NCBI RefSeq assembly: GCF_026725475.1
Contig: NZ_CP109966.1
Coordinates: 372,001 to 436,000, forward strand
Source: Catenovulum adriaticum
Lineage (GTDB): Bacteria; Pseudomonadota; Gammaproteobacteria; Enterobacterales; Alteromonadaceae
Reading direction: 5' to 3'
DNA: 64,000 nt
Shown: positions 1-9,860 of the stretch, one piece after another
Numbering within the stretch: the stretch's first letter is position 1
Layout: the number at the start of each line of letters is the position of its first letter
Notes under the pieces: generated by a model
What the model was told of the DNA's origin: nothing
The model's input: the letters and a program-made list of their open reading frames with translations, nothing else
Database searches by the model: none
Position numbers and translations under genes: made by a program

Positions 1-329
1 ACATCCTGAATGTTTCGTGGCTGTCGAGTATCCACACTAATATCAAGAGAACGCTGGGAAAGATGTGAAAAGCGCGACAAAATTGCGTTGCCATACCAAC
101 CTGACTCGGTAAAAACAGCCGGCGATGCGATAAAGTCAGAAAAATAACCCGCTTTAAGGTAGTCTATTTGAGCTTCTTTATCTAAATCTGGATTACGTAA
201 ATCCATTTCTTGCAAGCAAACAATATCTGCTTGTTGTTGTGCTAGAAATTGACCGATTCGACGATAATCAAAAATATCGTCAACCCCTACGCCACTATGT
301 ATATTGTACGAAATAATTTTTAATGACAT
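1..329 (-). CDS. Endonuclease/exonuclease/phosphatase family protein, partial (3' end beyond window)
   Basis: The frame is open from an ATG at 329 to the window edge, giving about 109 residues that begin MSLKIISYNIHSGVGVDD. The strand order KIISYNIH...IVCLQEMD (Asn and the metal-binding Glu) is the N-terminal signature of the DNase I-like EEP fold. This superfamily hydrolyses phosphodiester or phosphomonoester bonds using Mg2+. It starts 14 bp after the stop of the PLD/VTT gene, so the two are probably co-transcribed; that pairing is common for this kind of PLD protein and suggests a phospholipid or nucleic-acid phosphodiesterase role. The true substrate cannot be told from this fragment. Confidence 0.8.
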   Translation of the reverse strand, partial: MSLKIISYNIHSGVGVDDIFDYRRIGQFLAQQQADIVCLQEMDLRNPDLDKEAQIDYLKAGYFSDFIASPAVFTESGWYGNAILSRFSHLSQRSLDISVDTRQPRNIQD

Positions 330-343
330 TAGTAAATAGGTCT

Positions 344-2554
344 CTATATTTGGTCTTGCATTTTAATAGGTGAAGATTTGTCTTCTTTACTCGGCTGTTT
401 TTTTGCTTGCCGAGCCTGCCAATAATTCACTAGGCGTTGCGACCCGTAAGCTAATAAAAACCAAGCGATTATACCACCGACCAAAAAGCCAATATGTTTA
501 GGGGTTGGATTTCGGAATATATCCGCAATAGACCCACCAACAACGGCTTTAACGATCATTGGCGGTAACATACCTAAAAAGGTCCCAGCTAAAAAATGCA
601 TTAATTTAATAGATGAAATGCCTGCTACTAAGTTAATCAAGCTAAATGGCGCGATTGGAATCATCCTAATAACAGCCACCCCAAAAATGCCATTTTGAGC
701 AAACTTTTTATCAATTTTATTTATTCTTGGACCCGCCAAATCACGTAAGCCCTTATCACCCATCAAGTTCCCTATTAAAAATAATACCGCTGTACTAGCC
801 ATTACACCCGCCATCCCGTAGACCACACCCCAGGTAGCGCCAAAAACCATGGCAACAGCTAGGGAAAGCACTGTTACCGGAAAAAATAAAATACCCGCAA
901 TAACGTAAATACCAATCACGGCAAAAAACGCCCACGGGCTATCACGCACAGATGTGAGTAACGATTGCAAATAATCTTTGCTCATCCAGTCAACATTTTG
1001 ACTCAATAAATATCCCCCACCAACCAACAAGGCAATAATAACAATAGCCGCTGTAATCAATAATCCACTTTTACTTGGATTTGGAATTGAAAATCGTTTG
1101 CCATTTGGTAAAGGGATTGAGGGAACTATTGGCTCTTGCGGATCGCCAATAGGGGTTAAAATTTGTTGCAAGCTTTGATCAGTAAATATTTGGTCGTCGG
1201 CCTCTTTGAGGCAATACGCATACTTTTCTTTGCATTGGGTAAGCTTACCAAATGTGTTTTCGCCATCTATGAAAGTTTGAACTTCATCTACCGACCAGCC
1301 CGAGTGCTCGCTAATAAGATCATTTCTGAACCATGCTATTTGCTCTTTGTGAGTATTGTTAGATGCCGCAAAAATCAGATCACACTCTGTATCTAACGAC
1401 ATCGAACGATTCGTTAAATTAGAAGAACCAATCACAAAGTGTGTATTATCAATGACCATCACTTTAGCATGAACACGTTTTTGTCCTTTAATTCCGTCTT
1501 CATTGGTTGAGCCTGAATAAGCAACAAGTACTCTTTCATCTTCGATACCGTTTTCTAGGATTTGTTTAAAATCTATGCGTCCAGCCCAATAAGCTTCTGT
1601 TTCCACTGCACCTACTGGTTGATAAGAACTCACTAACAATACACGTAAATTTGGACAAGCCTTTAGACGTGCATTTAATGCTTCAGCAATTTCACCCCGG
1701 TTAGCAAATTGATTTTCTATATAAATGAATTCTTCTGCTTGTTCAATTAATGAAAGCAGCATTTTTCTGACTTCTTGCACAGGCTTTACATCGTCCATAA
1801 AAGGCACAGTCTGTGACACTGCACAATCAATATTTTCCAAAATAGGCGTTACACTTTTTGGCCAGCAAGAAGGAAGGCCCTGCGTATTTTCTTGCGCAGT
1901 TAATTCGGTAATGTGTTTATGTTTCTCAACTAATCGATTCCATCTCCAACGTACTAGCTCAGACAATTTTTTCACAATAGGGCCTGTAACCGCTATTTGA
2001 ACATCGTGAAATGGCCCATAACGCCCATCGCCATCGTCACGTTCTGGCTCATTTATGCGGTGTTCACGTGTATCCCAGCGGTGAACGGCAACGTCCATAC
2101 CACCCGAAAACGCTAATTCATCATCAATAATCACTATTTTTTGATGCTGACTTCCACCCATCGGAATGCTGCTGTCTAGCACTGTATGGACATTACTTGG
2201 TGTTTTCTCATCCCAAACTTCTTTGGCCCAAACCTCTCGCATTCCAAAAAAAGCGAGCGAAGAATCCCAACGTAATAAATACACCTGTAAATCTGGGTTC
2301 TCTTTAGCTTTTAAAGCGATAAGTTCACTAATGACTGAGGGCAACTCAGAAGCTTTTTCTTCATCTCCTCTGAGCAGACGAATTCGACTATCGATGTCCC
2401 ACCCAACAATAAAAATACTACGCTGTGCTTGTGCAATTGCTTCGTGCAACGCTCGATAGTAATTTGCATAGTCAACAATAGGAGCTGCGTATCGTGCGGT
2501 ACTTTTAGTCGTGTAAATATCTTCTTGATCAAAAATCGTTTCAGCGCTATTCAT
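344..2554 (-). CDS. Phospholipase D-like protein fused to a VTT (DedA/SNARE-associated) membrane domain
   Basis: A 736-residue two-part protein. The N-terminal half has two HKD phosphodiesterase motifs: SQHQKIVIIDD (H137, K139, D144) and RVHAKVMVIDN (H362, K364, D369), the pair needed for one PLD active site. From about residue 495 there are several hydrophobic segments, including the G-x-x-x-F-P-V-T...FGATWGVVYG pattern of VTT/DedA proteins, which are linked to lipid scrambling or transport. The family is therefore expected to be an inner-membrane enzyme acting on phospholipids such as cardiolipin, but the substrate is not proven here. It is followed 14 bp later by an EEP-family gene. Start: ATG at 2554; a GGGA lies rather far upstream. 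Confidence 0.88.
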   Translation of the reverse strand: MNSAETIFDQEDIYTTKSTARYAAPIVDYANYYRALHEAIAQAQRSIFIVGWDIDSRIRLLRGDEEKASELPSVISELIALKAKENPDLQVYLLRWDSSLAFFGMREVWAKEVWDEKTPSNVHTVLDSSIPMGGSQHQKIVIIDDELAFSGGMDVAVHRWDTREHRINEPERDDGDGRYGPFHDVQIAVTGPIVKKLSELVRWRWNRLVEKHKHITELTAQENTQGLPSCWPKSVTPILENIDCAVSQTVPFMDDVKPVQEVRKMLLSLIEQAEEFIYIENQFANRGEIAEALNARLKACPNLRVLLVSSYQPVGAVETEAYWAGRIDFKQILENGIEDERVLVAYSGSTNEDGIKGQKRVHAKVMVIDNTHFVIGSSNLTNRSMSLDTECDLIFAASNNTHKEQIAWFRNDLISEHSGWSVDEVQTFIDGENTFGKLTQCKEKYAYCLKEADDQIFTDQSLQQILTPIGDPQEPIVPSIPLPNGKRFSIPNPSKSGLLITAAIVIIALLVGGGYLLSQNVDWMSKDYLQSLLTSVRDSPWAFFAVIGIYVIAGILFFPVTVLSLAVAMVFGATWGVVYGMAGVMASTAVLFLIGNLMGDKGLRDLAGPRINKIDKKFAQNGIFGVAVIRMIPIAPFSLINLVAGISSIKLMHFLAGTFLGMLPPMIVKAVVGGSIADIFRNPTPKHIGFLVGGIIAWFLLAYGSQRLVNYWQARQAKKQPSKEDKSSPIKMQDQI

Positions 2555-3116
2555 TTAGTAAATATTTCCCGTTTGCTAAGTAATTATTTCATTTTTTTTA
2601 GCTGGTATATCTGCTAGCCATTAGAAATAAGCTTCGCATGCTATTTAATAAAACTTTATTGATATAGATAGCAATTTTAGTGCCGATGTAAAAAGGGGGG
2701 GGGAACAACAGCCAAAACCGGCACTGTCTGGCACCCTGTTCAAATGCTGCGTTCATGAGTCAGAAAAGTAGAATAAGGGAATAAGGGAATAAGGGAATAA
2801 GGGAATAAGGGAATAAACAACATTAAGTAATCATACAAAGCTATATAGAAGATATGGGTATTTGTTGATCCCGAAAATATACTTGATTGGACTTAGGTAT
2901 CTCAGACAACTTAGCTTGATTAATAAATCTAACTGATGACTTAACCTAGTTATGGACAAAGCTAAGGATAACAGCCTACCCTTGTCATCAACATAAAAAT
3001 TAGCGCTATGATGGTCATGCTAGAATAGGCTCATTTTCAAACCAGTGATTTTAATTACTTTTCAAAGTTTTTTATAAAAAAATCAATAATGTGTGATTAA
3101 TACCTAGATTAAATCA
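2555..3116. other. Intergenic stretch without a gene; holds a G9 run and a short tandem repeat
   Basis: About 560 bases with no credible coding frame. It contains a run of nine G (2695-2703) and an 8-bp tandem repeat at 2771-2816 (separate entry). Part of it must hold the promoter of the PLD/VTT gene, but no clear -35/-10 pair was picked out. Confidence 0.5.
2771..2816. repeat. 8-bp tandem repeat (GAATAAGG), about 5.75 units
   Basis: The unit GAATAAGG is repeated head to tail five times plus GAATAA with no mismatches. It is intergenic, between the PLD/VTT gene and the small membrane protein gene. Such short tandem arrays can change copy number by slippage; no function can be read from it. 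Confidence 0.9.
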
Positions 3117-3731
3117 CTACAAGTAATTTTCGAGCCAGCTATTAATTTCTTTTTGGTTTCGCTTACCCGTTAAGTTTTTGGTATGAATATTTGTTGGATT
3201 AAGGCATAAATCTTCATTGTCGTCTCTTCCAAAACGAAATTCTCTCACTGCGCCGACTGGCTGATCTTCAGAACCATATAAACCAATTACGTAAAGTCTT
3301 AATGTGTGATCTTTTTCTATGATGGATTGATCTTGATTTTCACTTGTGAGACCAATAACACGCTGGATAATATTATTAAACTCGCCCATATCTCGATAAG
3401 CGCCGCCTTTAAGAGGACCTTGCACTGTGGTACTTGTATGTTTATCCCCATGAGTTATCTCAAGATCTGTAACTGAGCACCTATATGTTTTTTGTTTCGT
3501 AATTAGCTCCGCGATTACGAGCGAAACATATAATGATTGTTCGCTCATATTACATATTAAACAACGAGACTTTAATGCTGTGCCTAAACTTTGATTAATC
3601 AGTATTTTAGGCCTCATTTTGCGGCGATAATCACTCAGTAGTAGTTGAGCATAGAGTAACCAAATTGCTAACATGCCAGCATTAATCAATACAGATAATG
3701 GTCCTTGATACTCTGAAATCCAGCTTAACAT
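3117..3731 (-). CDS. Uncharacterised protein with one N-terminal membrane segment
   Basis: A 204-residue protein that I do not recognise. A single hydrophobic segment (about residues 9-32, SVLINAGMLAIWLLYAQLLL) is followed by a charged segment (DYRRKMRPK) and a soluble C-terminal region, which suggests a bitopic protein with the bulk in the cytoplasm. The start is chosen at 3731 because GGAGGT sits five bases upstream; the frame itself stays open eight codons further. It stands alone, about 320 bp from the divergent cytochrome gene. Confidence 0.7.
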   Translation of the reverse strand: MLSWISEYQGPLSVLINAGMLAIWLLYAQLLLSDYRRKMRPKILINQSLGTALKSRCLICNMSEQSLYVSLVIAELITKQKTYRCSVTDLEITHGDKHTSTTVQGPLKGGAYRDMGEFNNIIQRVIGLTSENQDQSIIEKDHTLRLYVIGLYGSEDQPVGAVREFRFGRDDNEDLCLNPTNIHTKNLTGKRNQKEINSWLENYL

Positions 3732-4050
3732 GATACCTCCAGTTATCTTAGTCAAAGCAAATAGTTTAACTTTTTTTTTGTTAATCTCAAGCGGTACAAA
3801 GCTAAATCGTCATGTTAGGTAAAATGACTGTAAGGTCTTAAAAGTCATATAATTTTAGTTGGATTAATGACTAGCGCTCTCATATTAAGATCTGCATAGC
3901 TCAAAATTTAACTTAAAATAGCAATCTAATAAATAAACATGATTTTAACTTAATGAAATAAAATGTTATATCTACTGCGTCAATCGTGTATCATTTAAAT
4001 GTTAACTATTAAATGTAATAGTGAATTATTAATTTATTCCGGAGATAACC
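3732..4050. other. Divergent promoter region, no gene
   Basis: About 320 AT-rich bases between the small membrane protein gene (minus) and the cytochrome gene (plus). The only feature supported is the GGAG ribosome-binding site seven bases before the GTG start of the cytochrome gene (4051). No terminator or operator palindrome was seen. Confidence 0.5.
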
Positions 4051-5427
4051 GTGGTAGTTTTTAACACATCATTTTATAAAAAAGCACGCACTATTAAGCT
4101 TTTGGCTGGGTTAATGGCTGTCAGTAGCTGGGCTGTTCAAGCTGATTCATTGAGTAATGATATAAAGCAGTTAATCGAAGATCCCAAAGCCCTGTCAGCT
4201 GGCAAACAAACTTTTGAAATGGTATGTGCTGCTTGCCACGCTAAAGATCTAAGCGGCGGTACGGGTTTTAATTTAAAAGATGAAGAATGGATACATGGTG
4301 ATAAACCGGCCGAAATTTATCACAACGTATTTAATGGTTTTATTGATCAAGGTATGCCTGGTTTTGGTGCTATTTATCAACCCCAACAACTCAAACAAGT
4401 TGTGGCTTACGTACTCTCAAACCGACAAGGTTTGGCTAACTTACAATACCGCATCTATCCCGTTACCACTGAAGAAAAACAGTCTGACTATCATTTACCG
4501 GTTAATGCTAAACCAGCAAAATCAGGGCCAGTGCCAAATAATTTAATTGATTTTGCTTTGCCTGAAATTCAAAATTTTGTGCTTGAATTTGAAGGTACTT
4601 TATATACACCGACAGATGTTTCTCGTTTGCATGCCACCACTAACTACAAACATAGAACTGAGTTATTTATCGACGGCGAAAAAGTGCCCATGGATATGGA
4701 CCACTGGCAAAAAAGAGTCTGGACGCTAAAACCCGGTAAACAAAAGTTTTTATTGAGATACTATCGCATTGGTCAAGCTAAAAACCTGAATAAAAAAGTG
4801 AATTTTTTTGTAACCAATGAAAGTATGACCCAGAAGCTATATGGTATTTCAGTATCGGGTAAGCAGTTTTTAAGTAACGCGACTATACCGCTAAAAGCCG
4901 ACCAGCATGCTCGATTAGTTCGTAAAAAAGTGGTTGATTTACCTACATTTTCGATCTCGGTTGGTCTACCGAAACAAGTTAATTATGCCTTTAATACACG
5001 AACTTGCTCTATTGTAGGTATGTGGACTGGCGACTTTATAAACGTGGGGCCCAATGTTGAAGGTCGCGCACGAGACGGTTCTGTTATTTTGGGAGACTGG
5101 GTATTTAAAAATCCTCAAGTCATTTCTCCCATTGCCGAAACTAGATGCCGTTTTGAACAATATCATGTAAATGAAAAAGCGCCTGAATTTATTTTTTGGC
5201 ACGATAATACAAAGCTCAAGATGCGCGCAACTGGCGAAAACGGTAATAGCTTAACATTGAACTACCAAGTGATATCTGGAGATTTAAACAGACTGACTAA
5301 GTGGCAATTACCTAAAGGCGATAACTTTAACGTAAATGTCCAAGGCGGCAGTATGAACAATCAAGCGTTAATATTAGATAAAAACAGCCAGCAATGGCAG
5401 ATAAAAATTAGCAAAAAGGCAAATTAA
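4051..5427 (+). CDS. Periplasmic c-type cytochrome with large C-terminal beta-rich region
   Basis: 458 residues. An N-terminal signal segment (about 10-31) is followed by a class I cytochrome c domain with the haem site C59-A-A-C62-H63 and a likely distal Met in the GMPGFG segment. Residues about 150-458 form a beta-rich region with no haem motif that I cannot name. The GTG start follows GGAGATAACC with good spacing. The next gene starts two bases after the stop, so they form one unit. The pairing with a sorbosone-dehydrogenase-like propeller suggests an electron acceptor for a periplasmic oxidation; this is inference. The cytochrome call is firm, the role is not. Confidence 0.82.
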   Translation: MVVFNTSFYKKARTIKLLAGLMAVSSWAVQADSLSNDIKQLIEDPKALSAGKQTFEMVCAACHAKDLSGGTGFNLKDEEWIHGDKPAEIYHNVFNGFIDQGMPGFGAIYQPQQLKQVVAYVLSNRQGLANLQYRIYPVTTEEKQSDYHLPVNAKPAKSGPVPNNLIDFALPEIQNFVLEFEGTLYTPTDVSRLHATTNYKHRTELFIDGEKVPMDMDHWQKRVWTLKPGKQKFLLRYYRIGQAKNLNKKVNFFVTNESMTQKLYGISVSGKQFLSNATIPLKADQHARLVRKKVVDLPTFSISVGLPKQVNYAFNTRTCSIVGMWTGDFINVGPNVEGRARDGSVILGDWVFKNPQVISPIAETRCRFEQYHVNEKAPEFIFWHDNTKLKMRATGENGNSLTLNYQVISGDLNRLTKWQLPKGDNFNVNVQGGSMNNQALILDKNSQQWQIKISKKAN

Positions 5428-5429
5428 TC

Positions 5430-6884
5430 ATGAGCATTCGAGTAACTAAACTAGCGACTGGATTAGCTTTGTTAGGGATTACATGGGTAATGCCCTCACA
5501 GGCCGCCAAAACCACTTATATACCGGATGGCTATCGTATTGAAACCATTAAAACACCCAACGATGTGCGTTTTCATGTCACTGGAATGGATTCAAATCAA
5601 CAAGGAACGCTTTTTGTTGCAACGCGCTTTGGGGATGTTTGGCGTTACAAAAATGAACAATGGTTAAAAGTAGCAGAAGGCCTACATGAACCAACAGGCC
5701 TGCTATGTGATGACGATGGCAGCTTAGTCGTTGGGCATAAACCCGAATTGACCCGTCTAATTGATGATAATGGCGATGGGATTACCGATCGTTATATTAA
5801 CATGGCCAGTCAGTGGGATTTTCACGATAATTATCATGAGTTTAATTTTGCCCCAGTGAAAGATAAAGCCGGTAACTACTATGGCACTTTAAACCTTGGT
5901 CATGGCGTCCCTGATTCATTAAGTATTGGCGCAATGGACACAGCTGGCGGTTATCGTGGTTGGGCATACCAAGTTAATAACAAAGGTAAATTTGTGCCTT
6001 ATGCTTATGGTTTGCGATCACCAGCCGGAATAGGAATTAGTCCAGACAACGAATTATTTTTTACAGATAATCAGGGTGACTGGGTTGAAACATCTAAACT
6101 ACATTTGCTGAAAAAAGACGCTTTTTATGGACACCCAGTTAGCTTGCGAGATCACCCTGACTGGACGGTTGAGAAAATTTTAAAAGAGAAAAAGAATTTC
6201 AAATTATTTGATGAAATGCGTGAATACCCGGTCGTTTGGTTTCCACACTTAGAAGTTGCGAACTCACCTGGTAACCCGGAATGGAATATAACAAAAGGCC
6301 AATTCGGACCATTTGAAGGACAAATTTTTATTGGTGATCAAACGCAATCAAATGTGTTTCGCGTGATCTTGGATGAAGTAAATGATGTTTACCAAGGCGC
6401 CGTTATCAACTTTATCGATGGTTTTCAAAGTGGCAATATCCGAACAGAGTTTGATAATAAAGGTCAACTTTGGGTTGGTCAAACAGCAAGAGGTTGGTAT
6501 TCAAAAGGCGGTAAACCTTTTGGCTTACAAAAAGTCGTGTGGGATGGTACAAACCCATTTGAAATACTCAATGTTAAAATGATTAAAAGTGGATTTAAAG
6601 TCACTTTTACAGAAGCCATTACTCAGTCATCTGCTGATAATTTGACCTTAGATATTATCGAATGGGGATACGAATACACCAGCCGATATGGCTCACCTAA
6701 GCAAGATGAAAAAAGGTTGCCGGTAAAATCACTTAAAGTGTCAGACGATCGTAAAAGCCTAGTATTTGAAACCAACTTAAATGAACGTAAAGTCGTTAAA
6801 TTTCAAATCAATGGGCTAAAAGATAAAAAAGGACGCAGTCCAAGTGTGCCAATTGTTTATTACACAGTGAACAAAGTGAAATAA
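5430..6884 (+). CDS. Secreted beta-propeller protein, glucose/sorbosone dehydrogenase-like
   Basis: 484 residues with a cleavable signal peptide (GLALLGITWVMPSQA at the N-terminus). The body has propeller blade signatures such as HVTGMDSNQQGTLFVATRFG, LRSPAGIGISPDNELFFTDNQGD and GNPEWNITKGQFGPFEGQIFIGD (quoted in parts), typical of the PQQ-type sugar dehydrogenase-like propellers that occur with c-type cytochromes. The C-terminal 100 residues look like a separate beta-domain. It lies two bases after the cytochrome gene and probably passes electrons to it. The substrate is unknown, and a non-catalytic binding role cannot be excluded. Confidence 0.72.
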   Translation: MSIRVTKLATGLALLGITWVMPSQAAKTTYIPDGYRIETIKTPNDVRFHVTGMDSNQQGTLFVATRFGDVWRYKNEQWLKVAEGLHEPTGLLCDDDGSLVVGHKPELTRLIDDNGDGITDRYINMASQWDFHDNYHEFNFAPVKDKAGNYYGTLNLGHGVPDSLSIGAMDTAGGYRGWAYQVNNKGKFVPYAYGLRSPAGIGISPDNELFFTDNQGDWVETSKLHLLKKDAFYGHPVSLRDHPDWTVEKILKEKKNFKLFDEMREYPVVWFPHLEVANSPGNPEWNITKGQFGPFEGQIFIGDQTQSNVFRVILDEVNDVYQGAVINFIDGFQSGNIRTEFDNKGQLWVGQTARGWYSKGGKPFGLQKVVWDGTNPFEILNVKMIKSGFKVTFTEAITQSSADNLTLDIIEWGYEYTSRYGSPKQDEKRLPVKSLKVSDDRKSLVFETNLNERKVVKFQINGLKDKKGRSPSVPIVYYTVNKVK

Positions 6885-6897
6885 ACAAAGTAATGTT

Positions 6898-6916
6898 GGG
6901 GGTAAATTTTACCCCC
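6898..6916 (+). terminator. Hairpin after the cytochrome/propeller unit
   Basis: GGGGGTAAA pairs with TTTTACCCCC 14 bases after the stop of the propeller gene. The downstream tract is only moderately T-rich (CTTAATTTTTTAC), so it is a likely but not textbook intrinsic terminator. Confidence 0.65.
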
Positions 6917-7083
6917 TATCTTCTGTACTTAATTTTTTACTTAATCTCTCATATTTAATAAAAAATCACCTCAACAGAGTTCGGATTTTAGCTGGATAAT
7001 TGATTAAATATGGTTTTACCTAATTCATCTAACTTTAACAAGACTAGTGGATTTTTATTCCAGATTTCTGAGAGCGAAAGAAA

Positions 7084-8088
7084 TCATTGAATGATAGAAA
7101 CTGAATCACGCTCAACAATATCAGATAAAAATAGATGGGTACGATTTGAGACTGCTTTGCTTGTATCACTTAATTTAATCGCAAGCTCAGCTGCATAATG
7201 AGCCATTTCTTCTATAGGGTAATGCATAGTTGTCAATTTTGGGCGACAAGCTTTAGCAATAGACAAATTATCAAAGCCAATTACAGATACATCTTCTGGC
7301 ACTCGAATTCCTGCATCGAATAAAGTATGTATAGCACCGATTGCCATTAAATCATTATAAGCAATCAAGGCAGTAAACTTGACACCTGTTGCTAATAGTT
7401 CTTTTGCAGCTTGCTCCCCTCCCTCTAAATTGGCAGTAGCTTCCCTAACAGCGTTTTTATGTAACTGCAATTCATTTGCCGCCAACGTGTCTTGAATACC
7501 CCTTAACCGAATTTCGGGATCGTTATTTTGATATATACTGGTAACGACAGCAAAGTCTTTATGGCCTTTGTCTACCAAATACTGAGTCGCTTGCTTGGCT
7601 GCTGACTCATTATCTAGCCAGACACAACGGTTTGCAATTTTAGGAATATAACGATTAATCAAAACCAAGCCTGGTATTTTTTCCGCTAAATCAATCAAGG
7701 TTTTTTCATCTGAATATTCGCTATGAAGAATAATTGCATCACAATGGTGATCTCGTAACGAGTTGATTGCATCCAATTCGGACTGGGTTTCATATAACGA
7801 GTTACTCATTATCAATTTATAGCTTTGATCTTTTGCTGCCTTTTCCACACCACACGCCAAAGTACCAAAAAATGACATAGACAATTTGGGAGTGACGACC
7901 CCCAGTGTGTTCGTGCTTCTTTTTACTAACGCTTGTGCATTCATATTTGGACGATACCCCAATTCCTCAATAACTTTTTTAACCCGTGAGCGACATGCAT
8001 CACCAACGTGCCCACCGTTATGCACAACACGGGAAACTGTAGCGGTTGAAACACCGGCAACTTTTGCAACATCCTTGATTGTAACCAT
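7084..8088 (-). CDS. LacI-family transcriptional regulator
   Basis: 334 residues. Residues 1-25 (VTIKDVAKVAGVSTATVSRV) are the LacI helix-turn-helix; the rest is a periplasmic-binding-protein-like effector domain with VIGFDNLSIA near the end. It is expected to repress the sugar locus 8.2-18 kb and to respond to a sugar released by it. GAGG stands before the ATG. A palindrome TTGGTAAACGTTTAAC lies about 110 bases upstream (8197-8212), and similar sites precede the TonB receptor, so autoregulation plus control of the receptor is the likely circuit. Confidence 0.92.
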   Translation of the reverse strand: MVTIKDVAKVAGVSTATVSRVVHNGGHVGDACRSRVKKVIEELGYRPNMNAQALVKRSTNTLGVVTPKLSMSFFGTLACGVEKAAKDQSYKLIMSNSLYETQSELDAINSLRDHHCDAIILHSEYSDEKTLIDLAEKIPGLVLINRYIPKIANRCVWLDNESAAKQATQYLVDKGHKDFAVVTSIYQNNDPEIRLRGIQDTLAANELQLHKNAVREATANLEGGEQAAKELLATGVKFTALIAYNDLMAIGAIHTLFDAGIRVPEDVSVIGFDNLSIAKACRPKLTTMHYPIEEMAHYAAELAIKLSDTSKAVSNRTHLFLSDIVERDSVSIIQ

Positions 8089-8196
8089 AAAAACCTCTGC
8101 AAATACTTGAACTAGGAATCAAAACCGACTGATAATAGCAACCATCTAGTATTATTATGTATCGCTATATCACAAATGTTATCCAAAAATAGCCAA

Positions 8197-8212
8197 TTGG
8201 TAAACGTTTAAC
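8197..8212. promoter_or_regulatory. LacI-type operator in front of the regulator gene
   Basis: TTGGTAAACGTTTAAC is a near-perfect palindrome centred on the CpG typical of LacI-family half-sites. It overlaps the stop codon of the symporter gene and lies upstream of the regulator start at 8088. Related sites occur at 18072-18087 and 18244-18257. Confidence 0.65.
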
Positions 8213-9590
8213 GCGGTATTTTCAAAAAACGTAATAATAACAGTCCAATCAACGCAAAAATAACGGTGCCAAAAACAAGAATAAGTCGCATTAATAATAT
8301 GCTGATCTCATTTTGTTGAGCAGCTAAATCCGCATTAAACCCAATAATATTTAGGCTCACTCCAGCCAATATAATAGCTCCAGCGCTACTAAAATTATTA
8401 ACCCAATTATACAAAGCCACAAAAACACCTTCTCGCTTAGATCCAGTTTTATATCGATCGATGTCTACTAAGTCAGCTAACATAGCAGGTATAATAATAG
8501 TCATTGCACTCCATATTGGTGCACATAAAATCGCATCTAGTAAAACCAACCAAGGATAATTTGGATTAAAAATAAACCACTTAGCAAAACCACCGAAAAT
8601 GGTTATAACAAATACCCACTGTAATACATCTTTTTTTCCAAATTTTTGCGCAGCATAAGAAATTACCGCAGCACTAAAAATACCAAAAATAGCATGAACA
8701 CTAGACAAACCGCCTTTTAGAATAGAACCTTGAGTTAAGTCACCATCATATAAATAATAAACAATCAAATAATAATCAAAGCTTGCTGCAAACGCAGCAC
8801 CACATACCTGCGTAATACAAATACAAAATAAAATCAGTATCGGCTTGTAACTTAGTACCTCTAGAATGCTTTTTTTAAAGTTTGGTTTATTTAACAAGTA
8901 TCGATCAGGTTTAACTTTATCATTATTTGCATTTTTTTCTTTCACAAACAAAGCAGGCAACATGCCTAAAAACCCAATGAAAAATAAACCCATTCCCCAA
9001 CCTACAAAACGCACACCTACAAAAACACTGCTAAAGATAGTCAACTGAGTTAACGGAAACACCCAATGATAAACTAATGACGCTAACCTTACGAAGTATG
9101 TAGTAATTTCCATTATTTGCGTTCTTTGTTTGGGAACTGAGGTGATTTCATATGATAAACATGTTGTGGGAACCACCAAGAAGGTAACGCTGAAATGAAA
9201 CAAACATGAGAAAGTAAAAAAATAAGCTAACTGTGCCGTTTCAGACCAAGATTCTGGCACCATCCAAATCATGCCAAAGTATACTGGTGACAAGCAAGAT
9301 GACACTAGGATAAAAGGTTTTCTACGGCCAAATCGGCTATAAAATTGGTCAGAGAAATGTCCTACCCACGGACCAATAAAACTTGCCAGTAACACCGGAA
9401 TTGTCATGGCTAAACTCAATAGAAACGGATCAACCGCAAGTGTCATTTGATAAAAAGGGATAGCCAAAATGCCAATGCCTTGATTCGCAAAAAATATTGC
9501 AAAAAAACCTAGACCTAAGGCATATTTTTGTTTTTTATCAATAACTTTAGAAAAGTTAGATTCATCGTTATAGTCACAAGGTTGAGTCAA
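8208..9590 (-). CDS. MFS sugar symporter (GPH family-like)
   Basis: 460 residues with about twelve hydrophobic segments. The segment GPWVGHFSDQFYSRFGRRKPFILVSS has the D-x-x-x-S-R-x-G-R-R-[KR]-P loop of glycoside-pentoside-hexuronide:cation symporters (quoted as a whole pattern, not contiguous key residues only). It should import the mono- or disaccharide released in the periplasm by the two neighbouring enzymes. The start is TTG at 9590, directly after an in-frame TAA, with GGGA just upstream; no ATG is available until well inside the first membrane segments. Confidence 0.85.
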   Translation of the reverse strand: MTQPCDYNDESNFSKVIDKKQKYALGLGFFAIFFANQGIGILAIPFYQMTLAVDPFLLSLAMTIPVLLASFIGPWVGHFSDQFYSRFGRRKPFILVSSCLSPVYFGMIWMVPESWSETAQLAYFFTFSCLFHFSVTFLVVPTTCLSYEITSVPKQRTQIMEITTYFVRLASLVYHWVFPLTQLTIFSSVFVGVRFVGWGMGLFFIGFLGMLPALFVKEKNANNDKVKPDRYLLNKPNFKKSILEVLSYKPILILFCICITQVCGAAFAASFDYYLIVYYLYDGDLTQGSILKGGLSSVHAIFGIFSAAVISYAAQKFGKKDVLQWVFVITIFGGFAKWFIFNPNYPWLVLLDAILCAPIWSAMTIIIPAMLADLVDIDRYKTGSKREGVFVALYNWVNNFSSAGAIILAGVSLNIIGFNADLAAQQNEISILLMRLILVFGTVIFALIGLLLLRFLKIPR

Positions 9591-9860
9591 TTAATATCCC
9601 AGAAAAAAAATACAAGTAGCAAAGCATATAAAAGCCTTCAGTATATATTTACATACCCCCTAATTAATACTAACTATTCTGTTCATTTTAATCATATTTG
9701 ACAATATATCTGCAACTTGATTTAGGCTTAAATCAATGTTTATAAATAATCTAAACATCCATTGTAAGCCTTTTTTGCCATCTCCTACACAAAGGAAAAT
9801 AATTAATTTTCGAGACTCTAACGTTCGATTTTTCGACTTTAAAACTACGCAATAAAAAAA

